Shown: positions 19,720 to 29,487, counted from the stretch's first letter. The stretch: 64,000 nt of DNA from Billgrantia tianxiuensis (GCF_009834345.1 NZ_CP035042.1:1116001-1180000), one strand, 5' to 3'. The notes: generated from the letters alone by a model not told the origin. Program-made: numbers and translations.

Positions 19720-20417
19720 ACGAAGTGTTGATGTTGTGGCAGCAGCGTGATGAGCTGCCACAGGGCAAAAGCGATGATCGCTAGGGCGGCCACGGTGCGG
19801 GTCGCCGGGTGACGGATCAGGTTGCCCAACTGGCGCGCGGCGAGGCCGGTGACCAGCAGGGCGGGCAGGGTGCCGAGCCCGAAGGCCGCCATCAGCGCCG
19901 CGCCGCGCCATGGATCGGCCGTGGCCAGACTCCAGGCCAGCATCGAGTAGACGAGACCGCAGGGCAGCCAGCCCCACACCGCACCGAGGCCGATGGCCTG
20001 GGGAATCCTGACCACCGGCATCAGGCGCTTGCCGATGGGTTCCAGATGGCGCCACAAGTGCCTGCCCAGGGCTTCCACCTTGAGCAGCCCCTTCCACCAG
20101 CTGGCGATATACAACGCCATCAGGATTAGCATGACCGCGGCGAACACCTGCAGGCCGACTCGCGCCGCCGGTGACAGCGCGACTACGGTGCCGAGTGAGG
20201 CCACCACCGCGCCGGCCAGCGTGTAGCTGGCGATACGTCCCAGGTTGTAGCCGAGCAGTAGTCCCGACAGGCGTGCCGGGCTGCGCATGCTGGGTGGCAC
20301 GGCGAAGGTCAGTGCGCTCATGATGCCGCCGCACATGCCGATGCAGTGAGCGCCGCCGAGCAGGCCGAAGACGAAGGCGGCTAGCAGCGGCGGCAGGCCG
20401 AGTCCGGTGGGGTCCAT
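19716..20417 (-). CDS. Sulfite exporter TauE/SafE-family (DsbD_2-like) membrane protein
   Basis: 233-aa membrane protein with about six to seven hydrophobic helices. The first carries GGAHCIGMCGGI, the H-C-x3-C motif of the DsbD_2/SafE-like group often linked to heavy-metal or thiol handling. GWLPCGLVYSMLAW repeats a Cys-containing pattern in the second half. In many gammaproteobacteria this gene directly follows ccoS in the cbb3 maturation operon, as here (its ATG overlaps the ccoS TGA by one base). A role in copper or redox supply for oxidase assembly is plausible but not shown. Its stop codon lies inside the hemN Anr box. Confidence 0.82.
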   Translation of the reverse strand: MDPTGLGLPPLLAAFVFGLLGGAHCIGMCGGIMSALTFAVPPSMRSPARLSGLLLGYNLGRIASYTLAGAVVASLGTVVALSPAARVGLQVFAAVMLILMALYIASWWKGLLKVEALGRHLWRHLEPIGKRLMPVVRIPQAIGLGAVWGWLPCGLVYSMLAWSLATADPWRGAALMAAFGLGTLPALLVTGLAARQLGNLIRHPATRTVAALAIIAFALWQLITLLPQHQHFV

Positions 20418-20650
20418 CAGCGCTCCGCCGGGTCGTCGTTATCCTTGGCGGCCGATTCGCGTCGGCGGGCCCGGCGCCGCCGCTCGCGCTCTTCCGGCGT
20501 CAGGTCGTTCTCGTCCTCGTCGAAGAGGATGCGGTGGGCCGGTCCTTCGAGGTCCTCGAACTGATCGTTCTTCACTGCCCAGAAGAAGGCCCATACGGCC
20601 AGGCCGAGCAGGATCAGCGAGAGCGGGATAAGCAGGTAAAGAATGGTCAT
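20417..20650 (-). CDS. ccoS: cbb3 oxidase maturation protein CcoS
   Basis: 77-aa small membrane protein: one N-terminal helix (LYLLIPLSLILLGLAVWAFFWAV), then NDQFEDLEGPAHRIL, the conserved CcoS signature, and a charged C-terminal tail. CcoS is required with CcoI for metal and heme loading of cbb3 oxidase. ATG at 20650 overlaps the end of ccoI by 4 bp, so translation is coupled. Confidence 0.9.
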   Translation of the reverse strand: MTILYLLIPLSLILLGLAVWAFFWAVKNDQFEDLEGPAHRILFDEDENDLTPEERERRRRARRRESAAKDNDDPAER

Positions 20651-23121
20651 GCATTCACCATTTGGGCGTCGCGGCCTGGTGGCTGGCTGGGGCGCAGCCG
20701 GAAACGGTTGAGCCGCAGCGCATTGCCCACCACCACCAGCGAGCTGCCTGACATGCCCAGCGCCGCGACCCAGGGCGGCACGATGCCGATGGCGGCCAGC
20801 GGCAGCGCCGAGAAGTTGTAGCATACCGACCAGATCATGTTCTGGCGCATGATGCGCCGGGTGGCACGGGCGACCTCGATCGCCTCGACGATACGCATCA
20901 GACGCGGGCTCAGCAATACGGCGTCGGCGCTGGTACGGGCCAGATCGGTGGCGCCGTTCATGGCGATCGACACGTCGGCGCCGGCGAGCACCGGCACGTC
21001 GTTGATGCCGTCGCCGATCATGGCCACTTTCTCACCGGCCGCCTGGCACTGGCGGATACGTTCGAGCTTGCCCTCGGGGCTGACACCGGCGTGCCAGGTG
21101 TCGAGTCCCAACTGTTCGGCCATGCTGCGTACGGCATCGCTGGTATCGCCGGAGAGCAGTTCGACACGAATGCCCCGCGCCATCAGCTCGGCAATGGTCT
21201 GTGCAGCATCGTCGCGCAGCCTGTCGCGCAGGGCGAACCAGGCGCGCGGTTCGCCATTCTCGCTGAGCAGCAGCCATTGCCCGTCATCCGGTGTGGTGAG
21301 GTCGTGGTCGGCAGCGGCGAAATCGGCGCGCCCGAGGCGCCAGCGCTGGCCGTCGATCGTGCCCTCCACGCCCTGGCCGGTACGGCTGTTCCTGTCGCTC
21401 GCGTCCACCGTCGCCTCGCGCCAGGGGCGGAAGGCGCGGGCGATGGGGTGCTCGGAGTGAGCCTCCAGTGCCGCGCCGATCAATCTGGCACGCTCAGCCG
21501 AAAGTTCACCGAGGGGGCGGGTGTCGATCAGTTGCATCTCGCCGCAGGTCAGGGTGCCGGTCTTGTCGAAGATCACCCGGTCGACCTGGGAGAGTGACTC
21601 GATGGCATCGGCTCGGGTGATCAGTATCCCGCGCCGGCGCAACTGGCCGTGGCCCGCGGTGAGCGCAGTGGGGGTGGCCAGCGCCAGGGCGCAGGGGCAG
21701 GTCACCACCAGTACCGAGAGCATCACCCACAGCATGCGGCTGGGGTCGATGAACCACCAGGCGGTAGTCACGCAGGCGGTCACCACCAGCAGGCGCAGTA
21801 CGAACAGATGCGACATGCGTGCGGCCATCTGGGCCAGGCGCGGTCGACTAGCGAAAGCCCGGTCGGTAAGATCGACGATGCTGGCCACCCGAGCCTCCTT
21901 GCCGGCGTGGGTGACGCGTACCACCAGCGGACTCTCGATGTTCTGACTGCCGCCGGTGACGCTGTCGCCGATGCGCCGGGTCACCGGCAGGTACTCACCG
22001 GTGAGCATCGACTCATCGAGGCTCGACTCTCCCTCTTCGATCACTCCGTCGGCGGGCACGCCGTGGCCGGGACGGATCAGCACCCGGTCGCCGGCGGCAA
22101 GCTCGCTGGCCGGCAGGATGCGCTCCTCGCCGTTCGCCTCGAGGCGCACGGCAGAGAGGGGCAGGGCGCCGGCCAGGGCATTGCCGGTATGTCCGCTGCG
22201 CCGCCGCGCGCGAGCTTCCACGTAGCGGCCGAAGAGCAGGAAGAAGGTGAACATGGCCACCGAGTCGAAGTAGACCTCGCCGGTGCCCGAGAGCACGGCA
22301 TAACCGCTGGCCAGATAGGCCCCGCCGATGGCAATGGAAACCGGTACGTCCATGCCCAGCACCCGCGCACGCAGGTCGCGCACGGCATTGCGGAAGAAAG
22401 GCATCGCCGAAAAGAACACCACCGGTGTGGCAAGGGCGAACGACAGCCAGTGGAACAGGGCGTAGAAGTCCTCGCTGATTTCGCCGGGGCCAGCCACGTA
22501 GATGGGAATCGAGAACATCATCACTTGGGCCATGCCCACGGCGGCGACGATCAGCCGACGGATGTTCATGCGCTCCTCGAACTGCAGCCGCTGCTGGGCC
22601 GCGTCCGGCTCGTAGGGCTGGGCGCTGTAACCGATACCGGCCATTTCGGCGAGGATGCGCGACAGCTTGAGTCTTGCCGGATCCCATGCCACTCGCACGC
22701 GATGATGGCTCAGGTTGACGGCACTCGAGGTCACGCCTTCGAGGTCGTTGAGGCGATGCTCGATCAGCCAGGCGCAAGCGGCGCAGGTGATGCCATCCAC
22801 GGCCAGGGTGGCGTGCACCGTTGCGTCATCGGTGTCGTCGTGAACGAACTGGCGCTGCAGGCCCGGATCGTCGAATACGGCCCAGGTCTCGGCCTTGACC
22901 GCCTGGCGTTCGTCGGGGCGCTCGGGCAGCTCGGTGCGAAAACGGTAATAACTGGCCAGGCCGCCGTCGACGATGGCATGAGCTACCGCCTCGCAGCCGG
23001 GGCAGCACAGCGGGTGCGTGCACTCATCCAGCGAGATCGACCAGGGCGCCCCGGCAGGCACCGGGTTGCCGCAGTGATAGCAGGTCGTGGCCGGATCGGC
23101 CTCGCCGACGGTCAGGGACAT
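20647..23121 (-). CDS. ccoI: Copper-translocating P1B-type ATPase for cbb3 assembly
   Basis: About 824-aa P-type ATPase that moves copper across the inner membrane for CcoN loading. An N-terminal Cys-rich region (CYHCGNPVPAG, CCPGCEA) precedes an HMA domain (GITCAACAW). Eight membrane helices carry the ion motif TCPCALALATP. Also present are LTGEYLPV, the phosphorylation motif DKTGTLT, SEHPIA and GDGINDVPVL. ATG at 23121 gives a standard start. A GTG at 23151, 3 nt after the ccoH stop, is also possible and would allow coupling; neither has a strong ribosome site. The gene is in the ccoGHIS operon. Confidence 0.93.
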   Translation of the reverse strand: MSLTVGEADPATTCYHCGNPVPAGAPWSISLDECTHPLCCPGCEAVAHAIVDGGLASYYRFRTELPERPDERQAVKAETWAVFDDPGLQRQFVHDDTDDATVHATLAVDGITCAACAWLIEHRLNDLEGVTSSAVNLSHHRVRVAWDPARLKLSRILAEMAGIGYSAQPYEPDAAQQRLQFEERMNIRRLIVAAVGMAQVMMFSIPIYVAGPGEISEDFYALFHWLSFALATPVVFFSAMPFFRNAVRDLRARVLGMDVPVSIAIGGAYLASGYAVLSGTGEVYFDSVAMFTFFLLFGRYVEARARRRSGHTGNALAGALPLSAVRLEANGEERILPASELAAGDRVLIRPGHGVPADGVIEEGESSLDESMLTGEYLPVTRRIGDSVTGGSQNIESPLVVRVTHAGKEARVASIVDLTDRAFASRPRLAQMAARMSHLFVLRLLVVTACVTTAWWFIDPSRMLWVMLSVLVVTCPCALALATPTALTAGHGQLRRRGILITRADAIESLSQVDRVIFDKTGTLTCGEMQLIDTRPLGELSAERARLIGAALEAHSEHPIARAFRPWREATVDASDRNSRTGQGVEGTIDGQRWRLGRADFAAADHDLTTPDDGQWLLLSENGEPRAWFALRDRLRDDAAQTIAELMARGIRVELLSGDTSDAVRSMAEQLGLDTWHAGVSPEGKLERIRQCQAAGEKVAMIGDGINDVPVLAGADVSIAMNGATDLARTSADAVLLSPRLMRIVEAIEVARATRRIMRQNMIWSVCYNFSALPLAAIGIVPPWVAALGMSGSSLVVVGNALRLNRFRLRPSQPPGRDAQMVNA

Positions 23122-23154
23122 GTCTTGGTGTGTCAAGGGTCGTGACGGCACTCG

Positions 23155-23670
23155 TTAGCTGCGTTGCGAAACGCCAGGGGTCAGGCGGAAGCTTTCTTCG
23201 CTGGGTAGGCTGGCCTCGCCCACCAACCGCCATTCGGGCTGCTCTTCGCTGGGGTGGAGTTGCAGGTACCAGCGATAGCGCAGGTTGTCGGGGGCCTGAC
23301 CGAGATAGCGACCGTCGCGCACGTGTTCCAGTACCAGGTCCTGGTCGCGGTCGTCCTGGGTCGGGAAGATCAGCCTCAGGTAGAGCCGCTCGGGGCGATC
23401 ATCACCGTCGAGCTGGACGATGATGTCGCTGGTCAGCGGGTCGATGCGCAGGTCGGCGGCCAGGTTCAGCTCGTGAGCGCGCTGCTGCTTGGCCAGGACC
23501 ATGTTGATGGCGCGGCCGTGCTCATAGTAATCCTCCTGCACCATGCCGTCGGCGGAGCGAATGGCCAGCACGGCGAAGGTCGAGCTGACACCGATCGACA
23601 TGAACAGCAGGCCGAGCAGGAACCAGGGCCAGAATTGCTTGTACCAGGGGGTGGGGGCGGTCATTGTCAT
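23155..23670 (-). CDS. ccoH: FixH/CcoH-family cbb3 assembly protein
   Basis: 171-aa membrane-anchored protein: one N-terminal helix (FWPWFLLGLLFMSIGVSSTFAVLAI), then a periplasmic domain with the family pattern DGMVQEDYYEHGRAIN and a beta-rich C-terminal half (YRWYLQLHP). CcoH/FixH stabilises the cbb3 oxidase during assembly. Its ATG overlaps the ccoG stop by 4 bp and its stop is next to ccoI. Confidence 0.9.
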   Translation of the reverse strand: MTMTAPTPWYKQFWPWFLLGLLFMSIGVSSTFAVLAIRSADGMVQEDYYEHGRAINMVLAKQQRAHELNLAADLRIDPLTSDIIVQLDGDDRPERLYLRLIFPTQDDRDQDLVLEHVRDGRYLGQAPDNLRYRWYLQLHPSEEQPEWRLVGEASLPSEESFRLTPGVSQRS

Positions 23671-25106
23671 CTCCGGGTATCACCGATGAAACGGGTTTCG
23701 CGCTCGAGCCGGATGTCCGTGTCCTGGTGCGATTGCAGATGCAGCTGGATCGGATGACTGGGCAGGTCCAGCACCTCGGGGGCCGCAGTGATCTGCACGG
23801 CGAAACGGCGCGAACTGGAGGCCGGTACGCTCAGCGAGTCGGTATCCAGCGTGAGATCGGGCAGGCCGCTCACCTCGAGCCGGTAGTCGTGGTCGCGGTC
23901 GTCGAGGTTGCGCACGGTCAGGGTATAGACATTGCTGATACGACCTTCGCGGGTCATCTGGTAGAGCTGGCCGCGCTCGCGTTCCACTTCGAAACCGAGC
24001 GGCATGCGCTCCCCCAGTGTCCAGACGAACAGACCGACCATCACCGTCAGCGCCGCGAAGTAGCCGAGCAGGCGTGGACGCAGCACATGAGACCGCTTCC
24101 CTTCCAGGGCGTTCTCGGTAGTGTAGCGAATCAGACCACGCGGGTAGTTCATGCGGTCCATCACGCTGTCGCAGGCATCGATACAGGCCGCGCAGGTGAT
24201 GCATTCGTACTGCAACCCCTTGCGGATGTCGATGCCGGTGGGGCAGACCTGCACGCACAGCTCGCAGTCGATGCAATCGCCCAGTCCTGCGGCACGCACC
24301 TGTGCATGTTCGAGCGCTTTCTTGCGTGCGCCGCGCGGCTCGCCGCGGGCCGCGTCGTAGGAGACGATCAGCGTATCGGCATCGAACATCACTGACTGGA
24401 AGCGGGCATAGGGACACATGTAGATGCATACCTGCTCACGCAGCCAACCGGCATTGAGGTAGGTGAAGACGAGGAAGAAACCGACCCAGAAGTAGGACCA
24501 GCCGTGAGCCTCTAGGGTGGGCAGATCGACGATCAGTTCGCGGATCGGCGTGAAATAGCCGACGAAAGTCACGCCTGTGGCCAGGGCGATGGCGAGCCAG
24601 ACGGCATGCTTGGCGGTCTTGCGCCAGGCCTTGTCGAGGCTCATCGGCTCGCGGTCGAGCCTGATGCGACGATTGCGTGAGCCTTCCAGGCGGTGTTCCA
24701 CCCAGATGTAGAGGAAAGTCCACACACTCTGTGGGCAGGTGTAGCCGCACCATACGCGGCCGGCGAATACGGTAATGAAGAACAGGCCGAAGGCACAGAT
24801 GATCAGCAGCCAGGAGAGCAGCATGAACTCCTGGGGATAGAAGGTCGCGGCGAAGATATGGAATTCGCGCCCCGGCAGGTCGAACCAGATCAGCGGCCGG
24901 TCGCCCCAGTTGAGCCAGGGTAGGCCGAAGAAGGCCAGCATCAGTAGCCAGTTGGCACCCCTTCGTAGACGCTGGAACAGCCCCTTGATCTCGCGCACAT
25001 AGATGTGGCGGCGCTTGGCGTACATCTCCTGCTGAACCGTGGCAGGTGGCGTGTGGTGTCCCACCGCCTGCGGTGTCACGTCTCGAGTGGGGATCTTATC
25101 GCTCAT
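23667..25106 (-). CDS. ccoG: cbb3 assembly ferredoxin-like membrane protein CcoG
   Basis: 479-aa protein with about five membrane helices (WLLMLAFFGLPWLNW, LLSWLLIICAFGLFFITVF) and two [4Fe-4S] sites of ferredoxin type: CIDCELCVQVCPTGIDI and CITCAACIDACDSVM. The N-half WCGYTCPQSVWT and ICMCPYARFQS motifs are CcoG-specific. The C-terminal periplasmic part is an immunoglobulin-like FixG domain. CcoG is thought to reduce Cu(II) to Cu(I) for delivery to the oxidase. It is the first gene of ccoGHIS, after a 122-bp gap from ccoP that holds a hairpin and a possible TACAAT -10 (minus strand, 25163-25168). Confidence 0.93.
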   Translation of the reverse strand: MSDKIPTRDVTPQAVGHHTPPATVQQEMYAKRRHIYVREIKGLFQRLRRGANWLLMLAFFGLPWLNWGDRPLIWFDLPGREFHIFAATFYPQEFMLLSWLLIICAFGLFFITVFAGRVWCGYTCPQSVWTFLYIWVEHRLEGSRNRRIRLDREPMSLDKAWRKTAKHAVWLAIALATGVTFVGYFTPIRELIVDLPTLEAHGWSYFWVGFFLVFTYLNAGWLREQVCIYMCPYARFQSVMFDADTLIVSYDAARGEPRGARKKALEHAQVRAAGLGDCIDCELCVQVCPTGIDIRKGLQYECITCAACIDACDSVMDRMNYPRGLIRYTTENALEGKRSHVLRPRLLGYFAALTVMVGLFVWTLGERMPLGFEVERERGQLYQMTREGRISNVYTLTVRNLDDRDHDYRLEVSGLPDLTLDTDSLSVPASSSRRFAVQITAAPEVLDLPSHPIQLHLQSHQDTDIRLERETRFIGDTRR

Positions 25107-25189
25107 GTCGGACTCGCGGCGGGAAATGACGACCCGCGAAAGGGAGGCAAGGATATGGCGTCATTGTACCGAGTGCCCGCTGCCGGGCG

Positions 25190-25218
25190 ACGGAGTGCGA
25201 CGGTGCGTCGCACTCCGT
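25190..25218 (-). terminator. Hairpin between ccoP and ccoG
   Basis: Perfect 12-bp stem ACGGAGTGCGAC / GTCGCACTCCGT with a 5-nt loop, 11 bp after the ccoP stop on the minus strand. No T-tract follows, so it may be a partial terminator or an mRNA-stabilising hairpin. Confidence 0.5.
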
Positions 25219-25228
25219 GCGGACGGGG

Positions 25229-26158
25229 CTAGTCCTGCAGGCGCAGGCTGTAGATGTAGGCCGCGACAAGGTGGACGCGCTCGGCGCCGATGTAGGCCTC
25301 CTGCGCCGGCATATGGCCATTGCGGCCGTTGCGCAGGGTCTGGCGCACCGAGTCGGCGACACTCTGGCCGGGCGCCTGGTAGAGCCAGGTGTCGTTGGTC
25401 AGGTTGGGCGCGCCGAGGGCCTGGTTGCCGGTTCCTTCCTGGCCATGACAGGCGGCACAGACCGAGGCGAAGACCGCCGCACCCTGCTCGGCGCGCTCGG
25501 CATCGTGCTCGAGCCCCGACAGCGAGAGCACGTGCTGGGTCACGTTCTCGATGTTGTTCTGGCCGAGCTGCTGCCATGAGGGCATCAGGCCGTTACGTCC
25601 GCGCACCAGGGTGGTCACGATCTGCTCCGGCTCACCGCCGTAGAGCCAATCGTCGTCGGTCAGGTCGGGGAAACCATAGCCGCCGCGAGCGTTGGCTCCG
25701 TGGCACACCGCGCAGTTGTTGAGGAAGATCCGCTCACCGACCTGCATGGCTTCGGCGTCCTGGGCCAGTTCGGGGATGGGGATCTCCTGGTACTGGGCGA
25801 AGATCGGGGTGAAGCGTTCCTCGGCGCGGGCGACCTCCTGCTCCCACTGACCTTCCTGGGTCCAGCCGAGCAGGCCGGTGAAGTTGCCAAGTCCCGGATA
25901 GAGCAACAGGTAGCCGAGCGAGAACACCACGGTGCCGACATAGAGCTGGAACCACCAGCGCGGCAGCGGGTTGTCGTACTCCTCGATCTCGTCGGCGGCA
26001 TGCCCGGTGGTTTCCACGTTGCCGTCGGCATCCGGCACCTTGTCGGTCTTGCGGTTGGCGTAGAGGATCCAGAAGGCGAAGGCGATGGAACCCAGCGTTA
26101 TCACAATGATCCAGGTACTCCAGAACCCGGAAAGGGAGTCATCCCAGAAATTGCTCAT
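25229..26158 (-). CDS. ccoP: cbb3 cytochrome c oxidase subunit III (diheme)
   Basis: 309-aa membrane-anchored diheme cytochrome c. There are two N-terminal helices (about 12-30 and 65-85), then two class I cytochrome c domains with heme motifs CAVCH and CAACH. Axial methionines are likely in NGLMPSW and NGHMPAQ. It passes electrons from soluble cytochromes to CcoO and CcoN. Its ATG overlaps the ccoQ stop by 4 bp. Confidence 0.95.
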   Translation of the reverse strand: MSNFWDDSLSGFWSTWIIVITLGSIAFAFWILYANRKTDKVPDADGNVETTGHAADEIEEYDNPLPRWWFQLYVGTVVFSLGYLLLYPGLGNFTGLLGWTQEGQWEQEVARAEERFTPIFAQYQEIPIPELAQDAEAMQVGERIFLNNCAVCHGANARGGYGFPDLTDDDWLYGGEPEQIVTTLVRGRNGLMPSWQQLGQNNIENVTQHVLSLSGLEHDAERAEQGAAVFASVCAACHGQEGTGNQALGAPNLTNDTWLYQAPGQSVADSVRQTLRNGRNGHMPAQEAYIGAERVHLVAAYIYSLRLQD

Positions 26159-26394
26159 GTGTTTTTGTCTCCCCTGTCTTGGCGGGAATCGGCTTCGCTT
26201 TCTTGCTCGCTGGACGAGCGCTGCTGCGAGGCGCTGCTGTCACGATTGGGTTGCTCATCGTCTTCGGCGAAGGGCAGGTTGGCCGCTTCGTCGAAGTCCG
26301 GCTTGCGACGCCGGGAGTAGGCCCACCAGGTGATCCCCAGGAAGGCCACGATCAGCAAGAAGGTAATGATGCCGCGAAAGGTCCCGGTATCCAT
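26155..26394 (-). CDS. ccoQ: cbb3 oxidase small subunit CcoQ
   Basis: 79-aa small membrane protein: one helix (FRGIITFLLIVAFLGITWWAYS), then a hydrophilic tail containing the FDEAANLPFAEDD motif of CcoQ. It stabilises the oxidase. ATG at 26394 lies 2 bp after the ccoO stop. Gene order ccoNOQP is standard. Confidence 0.92.
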   Translation of the reverse strand: MDTGTFRGIITFLLIVAFLGITWWAYSRRRKPDFDEAANLPFAEDDEQPNRDSSASQQRSSSEQESEADSRQDRGDKNT

Positions 26395-26396
26395 GA

Positions 26397-27005
26397 TCAA
26401 CGCGTGCCCTCGAGCACGGTGCCCAGTTGCTGCAGATAGGCCACTAGCGCCGTGATTTCCTGCTGGCCGCGCACTTCGCGAGTGGCGTTGGCAATGTCCT
26501 CGTCGGTGTAGGGCACACCGAGGGTGCGCAGCACCTCCATCTTGCGCGGCGTATCGCGGCCATCCAGGGTGCGCTCGAACAGCCACGGATAGGCCGGCAT
26601 GATCGACTCCGGCACCACATCGCGCGGGTTGTACATGTGGGCACGGTGCCAGTCATCGCTGTAGCGGCCGCCGACACGGGCCAGGTCCGGACCGGTACGC
26701 TTGGAGCCCCACAGGAAGTTGTGCTCGTAGATGGATTCACCAGCCACGCTGTAGTGACCGTAGCGCTCGGTCTCGGCGCGGAACGGGCGAATCATCTGCG
26801 AGTGACAGCCCACGCAGCCCTCACGGCGATAGATGTCGCGTCCTTCCAGCTCCAGGGCGGAGAGTGGGCGCAGGCCGTCCACCGGCTCCGTGGTCTGCTT
26901 CTGGAAGAACAGCGGCACGATCTCGGCCAGGCCGCCGAAGCTGATCACCACCAGGATCAGCACGGCGAGCAGGCCAACGTTCTTTTCGACGATCTCGTGT
27001 TTCAT
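26397..27005 (-). CDS. ccoO: cbb3 cytochrome c oxidase subunit II (monoheme)
   Basis: 202-aa membrane-anchored monoheme cytochrome c. An N-terminal helix ([19 protein letters not shown]) is followed by the heme motif GCVGCHSQ, the conserved [12 protein letters not shown], and a likely axial Met in SIMPAYPWL. It accepts electrons from CcoP. It follows ccoN by 22 bp in the operon. Confidence 0.95.
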   Translation of the reverse strand: MKHEIVEKNVGLLAVLILVVISFGGLAEIVPLFFQKQTTEPVDGLRPLSALELEGRDIYRREGCVGCHSQMIRPFRAETERYGHYSVAGESIYEHNFLWGSKRTGPDLARVGGRYSDDWHRAHMYNPRDVVPESIMPAYPWLFERTLDGRDTPRKMEVLRTLGVPYTDEDIANATREVRGQQEITALVAYLQQLGTVLEGTR

Positions 27006-27027
27006 TGGTGTCGGTTTCCCCGGTTGC

Positions 27028-28455
27028 TCAGGCGGTCTGCGGCATCGGCTGCTGGCTGACGGCTTCGCTGCGCTTGATGGTCATGAAGACGTTGTAGGCC
27101 ATGATCAGCATGCCAACGATCCAGAACAGGCCGCCGATCAGGCGCACGATGTATCCGGGACCGCTCGCTTCGACCGATTCGATGAAGGTGTACATCAGGG
27201 TGCCGTCGGGGTTGATGGCGCGCCACATCAGGCCCTGCAGGATACCGTTGACCCACATGGCGGCGATGTAGAGCACGGTGCCGATGGTGGCCAGCCAGAA
27301 GTGCACGGCGATCAGGCCAACCGAATACATCTCGGTGCGGCCAAACAGGCGCGGAATCAGGTGATACATGGAGCCGATGGTGATCATCGCCACCCAGCCC
27401 AAGGCGCCTGCGTGGACGTGGCCGATGGTCCAGTCGGTATAGTGGGACAGCGCGTTGACCGTCTTCACCGCCATCATCGGACCTTCGAACGTCGACATGC
27501 CGTAGAACGACAGGGCCACGACCAGGAAGCGCAGGGTCGGATCGGTGCGCAGCTTATGCCAGGCGCCGGAGAGGGTCATCATGCCGTTGATCATGCCGCC
27601 CCAGGAGGGAGCCAGCAGGATGATCGACATCACCATGCCCAGCGACTGGGCCCAGTTGGGCAGAGCGGTGTAGTGCAGGTGGTGCGGGCCGGCCCACATG
27701 TAGATCATGATCAGAGCCCAGAAGTGCACGATCGACAGGCGGTAGGAGTAGATCGGACGCTCGGCCTGCTTGGGCACGAAGTAGTACATCATGCCGAGGA
27801 AGCCGGCGGTCAGGAAGAAGCCCACGGCGTTGTGCCCGTACCACCACTGCACCATGGCATCGATGGTGCCGGCGTAGATCGAGGTGGAATACATCAGGCT
27901 GACCGGGATCGCCGCGTTGTTGACGATATGCAGCACCGCCACGGTAAGGATGAAGGCGGCAAAGAACCAGTTGGCCACATAGATGTGCGAGGTCTTGCGC
28001 TGCTTGACGGTCATCAAGAAGACAATGGCATAGCTGACCCACACCACGGCGATCAGGATGTTGATCGGCCACTCGAGCTCGGCATACTCCTTGGTGGTGG
28101 TATAGCCCAGCGGGAGCGTCACGACCGCCGACAGGATCACCGCTTGCCAGCCCCAGAAGGTGAAGGCCGCCAGCTTGTCGCAGAACAGCCGCGTCTGGCA
28201 GGTACGCTGTACCACGTAATACGAGGTCGCCATCAGCGCGGAGCCGCCGAAGGCGAAGATGACGGCATTGGTGTGCAACGGGCGCAGGCGACCGAAGCTG
28301 GTCCAAGGCAGATCGAGGTTGAGTTGCGGCCATACCAGTTGTGCGGCAAGGATGACACCGAGGAGCATGCCCACGATGCCCCACACCACTGTCATGATCG
28401 CGAACTGCCGAACTACCTTGTAGTTGTAGGTCGGGTGCTCTAGTGCTGTGCTCAT
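27028..28455 (-). CDS. ccoN: cbb3 cytochrome c oxidase catalytic subunit I
   Basis: 475-aa catalytic subunit with 12 membrane helices. It holds a low-spin heme and the heme-CuB centre that reduces oxygen with high affinity while pumping protons. Metal-ligand regions visible are [43 protein letters not shown] and [10 protein letters not shown]; the catalytic Tyr of cbb3 enzymes is on the helix containing [14 protein letters not shown]. First gene of ccoNOQP, transcribed from the predicted Anr-dependent promoter about 120 bp upstream. Confidence 0.96.
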   Translation of the reverse strand: MSTALEHPTYNYKVVRQFAIMTVVWGIVGMLLGVILAAQLVWPQLNLDLPWTSFGRLRPLHTNAVIFAFGGSALMATSYYVVQRTCQTRLFCDKLAAFTFWGWQAVILSAVVTLPLGYTTTKEYAELEWPINILIAVVWVSYAIVFLMTVKQRKTSHIYVANWFFAAFILTVAVLHIVNNAAIPVSLMYSTSIYAGTIDAMVQWWYGHNAVGFFLTAGFLGMMYYFVPKQAERPIYSYRLSIVHFWALIMIYMWAGPHHLHYTALPNWAQSLGMVMSIILLAPSWGGMINGMMTLSGAWHKLRTDPTLRFLVVALSFYGMSTFEGPMMAVKTVNALSHYTDWTIGHVHAGALGWVAMITIGSMYHLIPRLFGRTEMYSVGLIAVHFWLATIGTVLYIAAMWVNGILQGLMWRAINPDGTLMYTFIESVEASGPGYIVRLIGGLFWIVGMLIMAYNVFMTIKRSEAVSQQPMPQTA

Positions 28456-28581
28456 GTCAGGTTCCCATCGAACGCGTATCGAGAACTCGCGGTGGCGAAG
28501 GCCACGACGGCGCTCCCGGTTGGGTGATGCAGGTCAGAAAGCAGGGCGGATTCTAGCGCAGCCGCCTGACAGACTGAAACA

Positions 28582-28623
28582 AGGATACCGGTGAAACTCG
28601 TATAGGAATTTGACGTGTGTCGA
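28582..28623 (-). promoter_or_regulatory. Anr box and -10 of ccoNOQP
   Basis: TTGAC-GTGT-GTCGA at 28610-28623 resembles an Anr/FNR site. Minus-strand TATCCT at 28587-28582 gives a start near 28575, 41.5 bp from the box centre. Leader to ccoN is about 120 nt. The box also overlaps the start of the divergent hydrolase gene. Confidence 0.6.
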
Positions 28624-29348
28624 ACTTTTCACGATTAGTGCCGGTCGCCGTGGAGCCTCGCCAACTTCGCGAACGAAGGCTCGACCGGCAGCCTGGCAAC
28701 TGGTTCGTCGAGGGGCTCGGTCCGCTCGAAATCAGAGGCGAAGGAGGCGTCGGACGCCTGCTGATTGCCCATGGCGCGGGGGCTGGGCAGCAGTCTCCCT
28801 ATATGAGCGACTTGCGGGACGCGCTCGCCCGCCAGGGCGTCCAGACCCTGGCCATCGAGTTCTCCTACATGCAGCGCATGCAGCAGGAGGAGAAGCGGAT
28901 TCCACCACCCAGGATCGACCGTCTCGTAGAAGAATTGTCCCATTGGTGCGACATTCTGACACAGCCGCAAGGAGGTACTCCGTGGCTGGGTGGAAAGTCG
29001 ATGGGCGGACGTGTGGCCAGCTTGTTGGCGGCGCGCGATGGAGCCGCGGGGCTGATACTGTGCGGCTACCCTTTTCACCCTCCGGCCAAGCCGGAGAAGC
29101 TGCGTCTTGCCCATTGGCCAGGGATCGATTGCCCCACCTTGGTGGTGCAAGGCAGTCGCGATCCGTTTGGCACCCGTGAGGAGGTCGAGAACTATTCGTT
29201 GGGCGAACGAGCGTGCATCCATTGGCTGGAAGATGGCGATCACGACTGGAAGCCGCGGCGAAGATCGGGGCGTACCCAGGCCGACCTGATCGAGGAGGGG
29301 GCGGCAGCGATCGCGACCTTCATACGGGAGCAGGCCAGGGTGGATTGA
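28617..29348 (+). CDS. Alpha/beta hydrolase, KANL3/Tex30 family
   Basis: 243-aa single-domain alpha/beta hydrolase of the KANL3/Tex30-like group. Features: LLIAHGAGAGQQSPYM (oxyanion region), the nucleophile elbow LGGKSMGGRVAS with Ser, SRDPFGT (Asp) and DGDHDWKPR (His), so the triad is complete. Substrate unknown. It has no signal peptide. The best start in frame is GTG 28617; a second GTG at 28638 is possible, and no ATG lies nearby. The gene diverges from ccoN and its start overlaps the ccoN Anr box, so Anr could affect both. Confidence 0.75.
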   Translation: MSNFSRLVPVAVEPRQLRERRLDRQPGNWFVEGLGPLEIRGEGGVGRLLIAHGAGAGQQSPYMSDLRDALARQGVQTLAIEFSYMQRMQQEEKRIPPPRIDRLVEELSHWCDILTQPQGGTPWLGGKSMGGRVASLLAARDGAAGLILCGYPFHPPAKPEKLRLAHWPGIDCPTLVVQGSRDPFGTREEVENYSLGERACIHWLEDGDHDWKPRRRSGRTQADLIEEGAAAIATFIREQARVD

Positions 29349-29441
29349 GAGACGTCACGAATGACGTAGGCTACAGCGCTTTCGACCCGGTCGAGGCTCC
29401 TGATACGGCGCTCTTTCCTGGCCGTAAAATGCGCAAGACCA

Positions 29442-29469
29442 TTGACAAGGCAGCGGATCTCTGTAGAAT
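29442..29469 (+). promoter_or_regulatory. Promoter of the Val/Asp tRNA operon
   Basis: TTGACA (29442-29447), 16-bp spacer, TAGAAT (29464-29469); predicted start about 12 bp before the first tRNA. Strong sigma-70 consensus. Confidence 0.75.
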
Positions 29470-29487
29470 TCAGCGCCACGTGACCAG

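Noticed and set aside
26833..28443. 536-codon frame opposite ccoN and ccoO
   Set aside because: Antisense to two certain oxidase genes.
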